Below, piece after piece: positions 36,277 to 43,651 of a DNA stretch of 64,000 nt. Source of the stretch: Dyadobacter sp. NIV53 (lineage in GTDB: Bacteria; Bacteroidota; Bacteroidia; Cytophagales; Spirosomataceae). The first letter of the stretch is position 1. Every line of letters begins with the position of its first letter. The stretch covers positions 5,366,501 through 5,430,500 of the forward strand of contig NZ_CP081299.1 of the NCBI RefSeq assembly GCF_019711195.1. The letters run 5' to 3'. The notes beneath the pieces were generated by a model. It was given only the letters and a program-made list of their open reading frames with translations, was not told the origin of the DNA and made no database searches. The translations under genes and the position numbers were made by a program.

Positions 36277-38748
36277 TCATTGTACTATTAACTTACCGGA
36301 GCAGGAACCAGAAATTGCATCAGCTCTGATAATATACGTGTTTTTTGCAAGAGCAATCTGTTTACTAACGGCGGCATCAGCATATCCTTCTTCATTGGTT
36401 ATGCAGCTCGTTGTGTGTACGACGTGACCTAGCAGATTTACAATAGAAATATTTACCTTTTCATTTTTATCAAAGTTTTCCAATTTCAGATAAACCGTAT
36501 TGCTATATGATGGATTTGGAGAAATTGTGATTTTTTTTATTCCTGCTTTCGTTTTCAAATTTATATAATCATCTTTCAAATCAGCACTTTTACGGCTTAC
36601 GGCATTATTGTTCACCGCTATACCCTTAAATGTAGTACTGCCATTTGAGCCGCCCGTATAGTATAGGCTTCCGTTCAAGACAGCTGCAACTCCTGAATAA
36701 CGTGTTACTGGCATTGGTGTAAGACTTGTCCAGATATTGGTAGCCGGATTATAAGCTGATACCAATGCAACACGCAGTTTGAGATGAACTGCCTCGCCTC
36801 CCAAAACTATTATTTGGTTTCCCATTACAACCACACTTGACGAAATGTGTCCCAGTCCATAATTGCCTGGTGCAGGCAAGTCCGCCAGTTTAGTCCATAA
36901 ATTGGTCTTTGGATCATAAACATGCACATCTTTCTGCGTAACGAGGTGTTCATCATGCCCATATTGCCCGCCTATGTAATATATTTTTCCCTTGAACACT
37001 GTTGAGCCGGCGTGTTGCCTTGGATTAGGAAGAGGTGCCATAGCCTTCCAACCGGCTGTGATATCGTCGAGATCCAGTACATAATGGCTCGCCATGTCCT
37101 GTGTTCTTTGCAAATTTGTACCTCCAATATGATGTAATCTGCCGTTGACAAATTCCAGTTGTCCGGCTGCAAGTTTTATGGGGAGGTCAGGCAATTTGAT
37201 ATAAGTGTTGGAAGCCACATGATATTTCCACACCTGTTGAGTTCCGAATATCTGTCCGGTTCCGGTTGCATTGGAAGTATATCCGCCGGAAAAATATATA
37301 TCGGTTCCATCCGTAGCTGTTCCGGCATGTGAAATGCCACCTAAATTGGTACCATTAGGTGTATGGGGTAAATCGGCAATGCGGGTCCAGGTATCGGCAA
37401 CAGGATCGTAACCGTAGGATCTTTTAGTAGGAGTGAATGAGCTTTTCTGACTATCGAAGCCACCGAAGTTATACCATTTTCCATTGACTGTTTCACCTTG
37501 TGCTTCACTTACTTTAAAAGGTTGAAAAGCTGCCTTCGTCCAGTTTATCGTAGTAAAATCCTGGATAGGGTCAGTAGCGACTGTAATCCGCATGAGTACC
37601 GAAGCTTCATCCACAGCCAATTCGGTTGCTGCAACAACATTAAGCATATATTCTGACTGCGTGTGATGGTTTAACCGCTTGTTTACCAGAATTTGGCCGC
37701 TATTTTCATCAATGGAAAATGCGCCGTTGGTATTTCCTGATTGTATCCGGTAAGTAATTGCACCTCCATCAATTGCGGAAGCTCTGACTCTGCCTGCCAG
37801 CGAACCTGTCAATGAATTGTCATTGATATTAAAATTATAGGCGGAAGAATCAAATTGTAATATTTTGCTGACTGAAAAATTATTAAAGCTATATGTGACG
37901 GGTGTGTCAGCGTCCCGATGAGATGCTAATAATCCTGTATATGCTTTGCTGGCTGTAATTCCCATTCCGCTTAAACTGACTGATGAAAGGGGGTAATTGA
38001 TCCCAACATTGATGTAAGTTTGGCCGCCGTCAGTTGAGTAAAAGCCGGAGCCTGCGTTTTTTGCCGGATCAATAATCAGTTTAAGCCCTACTGAATAAGT
38101 ATGCAATCTGTTGATTGTTGCCGTGGTACGCTGGTCAACATTTGCAGAACCGATTGTTTTGTCGGAAACATCGTTTAACTCACGCCGGAGTTCAATTTTA
38201 TTATTCGTGACCACCAGTTTAATGTATGTTTTATCACTTATACCAAACCAAATTCCTGCCTGCTGTCCTTTTGAACCATAAAATGGATTAATAATTTCAG
38301 TTTTAATTATCATTTTATCGCGTGAATCAACCATCACTCCCAAAGCATTAATCTGGTTATTGCTTGTCAGATAGCCAATTCCTTTATTCGACTTTAAATT
38401 TAGCTTGCCATCTGTAACCTTTAACGCCTCCGGAAGGTAGGCCGGAATAGCCGAATTAGGAGCTGTAATATCCTGTGCAAGCCTGGTGCCTGAATAATTC
38501 TGAACCATCGTAAAACCAGTGCCCAGATTATTCTGGTCTGTAATCGTATTGGCTACAGGATCATTAAAAAGAAGATTATAAGGTAAGCTGACCTGGATCT
38601 GATCGCAGGAAAGCGGACTTATAGGATAACAGCTTAGCGACCTGGCTGTCAGTGGAAATAATACATTGAATATTATCAGTACAATTAGTTTTTGAGTTCC
38701 TGAAAATAGCGATAGAAGCGGATGGTTGGTAAATCTGTTTTTCGACAT
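36277..38748 (-). CDS. Secreted kelch-repeat protein with cadherin-like and T9SS domains
   Basis: This 823-residue protein is multi-domain: an N-terminal hydrophobic signal (residues 18-38), a lectin/laminin-G-like beta domain (about 55-295), a cadherin-like repeat (about 310-400, with AIDGGAITYRI and FSIDENSGQI), a kelch beta-propeller (about 410-720) with repeats such as VNGKWYNFGGF, TDIYFSGGY and KGKIYYIGGQYG, and a T9SS type A sorting domain from ITISPNPS. It is likely displayed on or released from the cell surface. Ligand is unknown. It is convergent with the GH9 gene, and might help bind polysaccharide, which is conjecture. Confidence 0.87.
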   Translation of the reverse strand: MSKNRFTNHPLLSLFSGTQKLIVLIIFNVLFPLTARSLSCYPISPLSCDQIQVSLPYNLLFNDPVANTITDQNNLGTGFTMVQNYSGTRLAQDITAPNSAIPAYLPEALKVTDGKLNLKSNKGIGYLTSNNQINALGVMVDSRDKMIIKTEIINPFYGSKGQQAGIWFGISDKTYIKLVVTNNKIELRRELNDVSDKTIGSANVDQRTTATINRLHTYSVGLKLIIDPAKNAGSGFYSTDGGQTYINVGINYPLSSVSLSGMGITASKAYTGLLASHRDADTPVTYSFNNFSVSKILQFDSSAYNFNINDNSLTGSLAGRVRASAIDGGAITYRIQSGNTNGAFSIDENSGQILVNKRLNHHTQSEYMLNVVAATELAVDEASVLMRITVATDPIQDFTTINWTKAAFQPFKVSEAQGETVNGKWYNFGGFDSQKSSFTPTKRSYGYDPVADTWTRIADLPHTPNGTNLGGISHAGTATDGTDIYFSGGYTSNATGTGQIFGTQQVWKYHVASNTYIKLPDLPIKLAAGQLEFVNGRLHHIGGTNLQRTQDMASHYVLDLDDITAGWKAMAPLPNPRQHAGSTVFKGKIYYIGGQYGHDEHLVTQKDVHVYDPKTNLWTKLADLPAPGNYGLGHISSSVVVMGNQIIVLGGEAVHLKLRVALVSAYNPATNIWTSLTPMPVTRYSGVAAVLNGSLYYTGGSNGSTTFKGIAVNNNAVSRKSADLKDDYINLKTKAGIKKITISPNPSYSNTVYLKLENFDKNEKVNISIVNLLGHVVHTTSCITNEEGYADAAVSKQIALAKNTYIIRADAISGSCSGKLIVQ

Positions 38749-39079
38749 AAGCTTAGCGTGTTAAAGTTTTTTCAAATTTTCTTTTCAATTTGAAATTACG
38801 CTATAAAACCTTATGCCAGAAGGCATTATTAATTTTAATTTAATTAGTTTGAGAATAAAATCTATTTATTATACAATTATTGCGATAAAATATGATATTA
38901 ATTTATCTAAATCACTGCAATGTACTTGCTACTACATGCTTCAATGCACCCATAGCCAATGACCAGATTTGTAGCAGATAAGGGGGAGTAGTAGCAAATA
39001 TGAGAACATCAGGATTTATTAACGGATATTATTTCAATTCGTTGACAGGGCTGGAAACAATCCTGCCGGAAACAAAAAG
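38749..39079. other. AT-rich intergenic stretch, nothing recognised
   Basis: No ORF, RNA gene or clear palindrome is seen in these 331 bases upstream of the kelch gene. The promoter of that gene should be near its left end, but no exact TANNTTTG box was found. Confidence 0.5.
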
Positions 39080-39112
39080 GCCCGATCCCGGATATCTAAA
39101 CCAGGATCGGGC
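39080..39112 (-). terminator. Intrinsic terminator of the GlcG-like gene
   Basis: GCCCGATCC pairs exactly with GGATCGGGC; on the minus strand it is followed by CCTTTTTG. It lies 28 bases past the stop of the 39140 gene. Confidence 0.88.
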
Positions 39113-39139
39113 AGAGGCTTGCAGCCTGATGTATCAGTA

Positions 39140-39574
39140 TTAATTTTGTCTGAAATTTTCTGTGTGTTCCGTTTTCATTTCAAAAGCAGCCACACCAGCT
39201 TCTGCCACCGAATGGTCCTGTTCGCCTGAACCGCCACTTACGCCAATAGCTCCTATCACTCTTCCATCTTTTTTAAGTGGAATCCCACCGGCGAAGATCA
39301 TTACTTTACCATCGTTGGATGCATGAATCCCAAAAAACTGCTGACCAGATTGGGCATTGTCAGCAAGGTCCTTTGTACTGATATCGAATGCACGGGACGT
39401 AAAAGCTTTTTTGATAGAAATATCAATACTTCCCAGCCAGGCATTATCCATACGCACGTGAGCAATCAGATTTCCTCCTGCATCAGCAACCGCAATATTC
39501 ATTGGCTGGCCTATTTGAACTGCCTTGTTTTCTGCTGCAGCAATAATTTTTCTGGCATCTGCTAATGTGATCAT
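39140..39574 (-). CDS. GlcG/HbpS-family (heme-binding-like) protein
   Basis: The 144-residue protein from ATG 39574 (MITLADARKII) matches the GlcG/DUF336 family, small proteins that in Streptomyces HbpS bind heme but are mostly uncharacterised. Conserved parts are NIAVADAGGNLIAHVRMD near residue 30, IDISIKKAFTSRAF near 52, and GGIPLKKDGRVIGAIGVSGG near 96. The open frame extends 56 codons further upstream, but those residues look non-native. It is divergent from the NmrA-like gene. Confidence 0.85.
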   Translation of the reverse strand: MITLADARKIIAAAENKAVQIGQPMNIAVADAGGNLIAHVRMDNAWLGSIDISIKKAFTSRAFDISTKDLADNAQSGQQFFGIHASNDGKVMIFAGGIPLKKDGRVIGAIGVSGGSGEQDHSVAEAGVAAFEMKTEHTENFRQN

Positions 39575-39774
39575 AGTTCTGTTTTTTAAAGGTGAAATGA
39601 ACATTGGGGGTTGTAGCAATATCCGTTCCTTTGGGAAATGAGATAAAACCTGCGATATAATATATGCCTTTTTTGCATCCATTTCAAGCTTTTCTACGTA
39701 TGTGTTTCTGTATAACCTAACGAAAACCCTTACCTTTACCACTTCTATTTAACGCACCCATACCAAATACCACT

Positions 39775-40650
39775 ATTCATAAGATATTAATTACCGGGGC
39801 TACGGGCCAGGTTGGAAGTAAAACAATAAATTTCCTGAAAGGAAATAATGATATAGAGATCGTTGCCGCTGTACGTAATCCGGATAAAGCCCGGGCATTT
39901 GCCAAAAAAGATATAGCCACGGTTTTGTTTGATTTTGATGACTCACAAACACATGCAACAGCTCTGAAAGGAATTAAAAGTGTGTTTATGGTTACTGGTT
40001 ATACGGTCGACATGCTGCGGCAGAGCAAGGTTTTTTTGGACAGTGCCAAAAAAGCAGGTGTAAAACACATTGTTCATCTTGGTGCATGCGGACGTGACGA
40101 CACGACTGTTGCACATTGGGCCTGGCATCAACTGGTTGAGAAATATATAGAGTCGTCCGGGTTTTCGTTTACACACCTGCGTCCTGAAACTTTTATGCAG
40201 AACATGTTGAGTTATGGCGGCAAGAAAGTGGTTACGAAAGGTGTTTTTAACCAGTATGTGGACGGAGCTCGTAAAAGCTGGGTGGATGTAGAAGATGTAG
40301 CGCAGGTAGCCGCATTATCACTTTTGCATCCGGATCTGCATGGTGGAAAAACGTACAGAATGGGTTATGATGCGAAGTCGTATGATGACATTGCTGATAT
40401 GATGACATTACTCTTGAAAAGGCCTTATCAATATCAGCCGCAGTCGCCGGACGTATTTTTACAATCTATGAAAGATGCGGGCGCCGATATGGCGTATATG
40501 CATTGTGTTTACGATCACTATAAACGTTATGCTGCCGGTACAATTCCGGGTGCAGATGATACTTTTGATAATTTTTATCAGATAACCGGCAACCAACCAG
40601 TAACCTGGGAAATGTTTATCAAAAAACACAAAGCTGAATTTGAATATTAG
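39775..40650 (+). CDS. NmrA-like NAD(P)-binding oxidoreductase; no canonical start codon
   Basis: This is an atypical SDR of the NmrA/QOR2 type. The N-terminal dinucleotide-binding motif LITGATGQVGSK is encoded at about 39787-39822, well upstream of the first in-frame TTG (39925). Further motifs are VAAVRNPDKAR, FMVTGYTVDMLRQ and HLGACGRDD. No ATG, GTG or TTG precedes the binding motif in frame; ATT at 39775 is the best candidate start and gives about 291 residues. Either a rare ATT start or a sequence error removed the start. Function is likely NAD(P)H sensing or quinone reduction. Confidence 0.75.
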   Translation: MHKILITGATGQVGSKTINFLKGNNDIEIVAAVRNPDKARAFAKKDIATVLFDFDDSQTHATALKGIKSVFMVTGYTVDMLRQSKVFLDSAKKAGVKHIVHLGACGRDDTTVAHWAWHQLVEKYIESSGFSFTHLRPETFMQNMLSYGGKKVVTKGVFNQYVDGARKSWVDVEDVAQVAALSLLHPDLHGGKTYRMGYDAKSYDDIADMMTLLLKRPYQYQPQSPDVFLQSMKDAGADMAYMHCVYDHYKRYAAGTIPGADDTFDNFYQITGNQPVTWEMFIKKHKAEFEY

Positions 40651-40694
40651 GATGGGGTTTTTGAATTTTCTTTTAGAGTAAAATTGCAAACTGC

Positions 40695-41585
40695 TTACTC
40701 CTGGCTTATTCTCTTTTGCAATTCCTTGCTTGTTTGCCTGGAACCGTCAGGTGACCAGCCAGGTGCTTTTAGAAGATATTTGAATTTCGTTTTCAGGTCA
40801 ACTGGTTGTTTGAAATCTTGTCTTATTTCCTTCCATTCATGAAAGACAGTTTCTTTTAATCCATCAGAACCTGCCGGTTTTGTCAGTCCGTATTGTGGCG
40901 GTACATTCTGGATTTCTTCCTGAAAAGTGCCAAAAATCCGGTCCCAGATGATAAGGCACATACCCATGTTTTTGTCAAGATATTCTATGTTGCTGGCATG
41001 GTGTACGCGGTGATGCGACGGTGTTACGAAAATGTATTCAAGCCAGCCCAGTTTATTAATATATTCGGTATGGACAATGATCCCGTAAATTTGGGTAACC
41101 GAATACATGATTACAATATCAGCGGGGCTGAATCCAAGCAAAACCAGAGGAATGAAGTAAATAAACCGGTAAAGCGGCTGAAAAACAGAAGAACGAAAAC
41201 CGGTCGTCAGGTTAAAATGCTCAGAAGAATGATGGGTAACATGGACTGCCCAGAAAAGCCTGCTGTGGTGATCGACATAATGCAGGGTGTAAAATGCCAG
41301 ATCTTCCAGCAGGAAAAGAGCTGGCCAATAAATATATTGATTAGCAATGGGTTCGATAATGCGGAAATTATAAAACCATATTAGTATTCCCACATAAGCA
41401 GTACGAAACAGCAGGTCAACTCCACCATTAATAAGCATTAAAACTGCATTGGTCGCGCTGTCTTTAAATGTATAACTACGCCTTTCTGAACGGTTGGTCA
41501 AAAATATTTCCAGACCTATGAGGAAAATATAAAACGGGGTTGACAGCTTTAAGATAAGATCCTCGAATTCGTACGTGCCTGGCAT
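40695..41585 (-). CDS. Fatty acid hydroxylase / sterol desaturase family membrane protein
   Basis: The 296-residue integral membrane protein has several hydrophobic helices and the di-iron histidine clusters HYVDHH near residue 100, HVTHHSSEH near 113 and HHRVHH near 190. The family oxidises lipids (hydroxylation of fatty acids, sphingolipids, carotenoids or sterols). Sphingolipids are common in related Bacteroidota, so a lipid hydroxylase is a reasonable guess. An exact TATATTTG -7 box lies 23-30 bases before the ATG. Confidence 0.9.
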   Translation of the reverse strand: MPGTYEFEDLILKLSTPFYIFLIGLEIFLTNRSERRSYTFKDSATNAVLMLINGGVDLLFRTAYVGILIWFYNFRIIEPIANQYIYWPALFLLEDLAFYTLHYVDHHSRLFWAVHVTHHSSEHFNLTTGFRSSVFQPLYRFIYFIPLVLLGFSPADIVIMYSVTQIYGIIVHTEYINKLGWLEYIFVTPSHHRVHHASNIEYLDKNMGMCLIIWDRIFGTFQEEIQNVPPQYGLTKPAGSDGLKETVFHEWKEIRQDFKQPVDLKTKFKYLLKAPGWSPDGSRQTSKELQKRISQE

Positions 41586-41607
41586 AGTATCACTTCAAAT
41601 ATGTATA

Positions 41608-41615
41608 CAAATATA
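41608..41615 (-). promoter_or_regulatory. -7 promoter box of the fatty acid hydroxylase gene
   Basis: Minus strand TATATTTG, an exact TANNTTTG match, 23 bases upstream of the start codon. Confidence 0.5.
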
Positions 41616-41758
41616 GAACGGAAGTAAAACGAAATATTTATATTAATCACTTTTTAAGCTATTTCTAATTGTATTATTGATCTGAATGTTAAGAAATAGC
41701 TATTTCTCCGACGATTAGAGATGGATCCTATTTATTTTTACCCAAAAAATTATTTTCG

Positions 41759-43249
41759 TTACTTAATTAACCTTTTGAGCGCATTTCTCAGTGCTTCATT
41801 TTTGAATTTTTTCTGCAAAATAATCGGCGCAGCAATACGCTCCTTACAATCAAATAAAGAACATCTTTCGCAAGTCTGGTTTACTATACGATGTGGAATG
41901 GCTGAATCCTGTAAAAAGCCAAGCTTTTCCTTTGTTTGCTCATCCAGGAAAATTCCCATTGATACACTTACATTGAGGTTAGGCGTAGTAACTGTGGGTT
42001 GGGCAAAACTGATTACCAGGTACTCATCCTGAGAATCAACGTAAGTGGATTTTTGAGCCTTGCATAGAATATTGGGCGCTAATTTATTTTCTTTTAGCTC
42101 GGCCAGATCATTCAATATCGTTAGTGCTACCCAGCGCCTGCAATAATGTTCGTCACGTACAGTATGTGGATAATGCTTACGTGAAATATGCATTTCCTTG
42201 GTCATATCAAAAAGATTTTGCCCGGCAAAGTTATTGAAGCGCGAAAAGTAAATCTGGTTGATCCCGAAATACTGGGGCAAAACGTTACTGACCCGGTAAA
42301 AAAAGGATTCCGGTGTTGTATTAAAATCGTGGATCATGGCAATCAGCATTTCGGGCTGCCATGTTTTTAGTAAAAGAAAATCAGCGAGTTTTGGAATGAG
42401 CAAACTTCTTCTGATGATAATGGCACTCGCAAAATAAGATGCTTTAAAGTTGTTCAGGAGCTGCTCAAATGATTCAGCTTCAACCAGTGCTGTGGTATGC
42501 AGCCGGTTTTTAAGGTTCAGGTAATGATAGCCTATTTCACGGCCATAAATAAATGCTCTCTGTACAGAAGATAAATGCGTATTGATCAAAAGACGGTGCC
42601 CCTGATTCCCTGGAATAGTTAGTGAACGTACGCTGGCAAACTCAGGATTCGCTTTTTCGTTGATATCCTCAATCTTGTAATTGTAATTATTTGTCAGGAT
42701 TCCCGCGAGTTGAATTTCATCCAAAAGTGCAAGACCAGGAACGTCATGAAATGTTAAAAAACGCTCTGCTTCCAGCTCTATATCCTCAAAATAATTATCG
42801 TGCATTTCCTGGTAAGTACGTAATGCCGAGAAATAAAATTTTTCAATGGACATGTTGTAATTCCTGGCAATTTCGATCAGCGTTCCTACAAACGCACTGA
42901 TTTTAGTAGGTGCGTCAGACAGTATTTCAAGTAAGTTAGCCGGATCAATGCCAAATAATTCAAGCGGAAGTTCAGTAAGAATATTAGAGCTGAGCAACTC
43001 CGAAATCGGTTCCAGTCGTTTGCTTAATTTGAGCGATACAAGTGTGTCGTAATCCACGTCCATGGCCTTGGCCAAGGCAATGATCTTGTCTGATTTCGGG
43101 TATTTTTTTCCTTTTTCGATTTCGTTGATATAAGATAACGATAGCCCTGACTTTTGAGAAAGTTCACTAAGTGATAATCCTTTGTCGAGACGAAGTTGTT
43201 TTAGTTTTAGTCCAAAAACCAGTTTTACGTTATCGGTATTTATAGCCAC
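41759..43249 (-). CDS. XRE-family regulator with degenerate IrrE-like domain (ScfR/RamB type)
   Basis: This 496-residue regulator begins with an XRE helix-turn-helix (LKQLRLDKGLSLSELSQKSG, residues 16-66). The middle resembles the ImmA/IrrE metallopeptidase fold, but the zinc motif is degraded: YGREIGYHYL stands where HExxH is expected, so it is probably not a protease. The C-terminus carries a cysteine cluster, CERCSLFDCKERIAAP near residue 465, as in ScfR/RamB short-chain fatty acyl regulators of acetate and propionate use. The target is unknown. It is the only gene on this strand between the hydroxylase and leuS. Confidence 0.88.
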   Translation of the reverse strand: MAINTDNVKLVFGLKLKQLRLDKGLSLSELSQKSGLSLSYINEIEKGKKYPKSDKIIALAKAMDVDYDTLVSLKLSKRLEPISELLSSNILTELPLELFGIDPANLLEILSDAPTKISAFVGTLIEIARNYNMSIEKFYFSALRTYQEMHDNYFEDIELEAERFLTFHDVPGLALLDEIQLAGILTNNYNYKIEDINEKANPEFASVRSLTIPGNQGHRLLINTHLSSVQRAFIYGREIGYHYLNLKNRLHTTALVEAESFEQLLNNFKASYFASAIIIRRSLLIPKLADFLLLKTWQPEMLIAMIHDFNTTPESFFYRVSNVLPQYFGINQIYFSRFNNFAGQNLFDMTKEMHISRKHYPHTVRDEHYCRRWVALTILNDLAELKENKLAPNILCKAQKSTYVDSQDEYLVISFAQPTVTTPNLNVSVSMGIFLDEQTKEKLGFLQDSAIPHRIVNQTCERCSLFDCKERIAAPIILQKKFKNEALRNALKRLIK

Positions 43250-43651
43250 AATGAAACAGGAAGTATAAAGTTAAGATTTGGATAATCAATTTTTCATTTG
43301 AAAGCCAAGCGGGCAATATAAATAAATATAGACAAAAGTAGAAATTAACGGTTAATGATAAGTACAGGTAAAGTAAAAAGCAGCGCCGTTGCGGTTAATT
43401 CCTTCCTTTTTAATCTGCCTATTATATAAACTCAGGTCCTGTGGCTGGCAGTTCTGTTAATCCTGCAATCCTGTCTGAATTTGTTGTTTGTCCTAGTTTC
43501 ACAAGTTACCTCAAATGGTATTTCTGATCTTATATAAAGTACGACAACGAGTAATACAACCAAAACCACTATTTTTGCGGGCAATTTTATTGTCACACAA
43601 TTACTAAAGATCATTATCCTATAAAAAAGCGGGATAGCAAATAACTTGAAG
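43250..43651. other. Divergent intergenic region before leuS
   Basis: These 402 bases separate the divergent regulator and leuS. The only element I can support is a TATTTTTG box (exact TANNTTTG) at 43570-43577, a possible leuS -7 element with a leader of about 70 bases. No T-box is seen. Confidence 0.45.

Noticed and set aside
39575..39742. N-terminal extension of the GlcG-like gene
   Set aside because: The extra residues do not resemble the family; the ATG at 39574 fits the normal start.
40893..41384. Antisense frame in the fatty acid hydroxylase gene (163 codons)
   Set aside because: Opposite strand of the conserved histidine motifs; no protein-like features.
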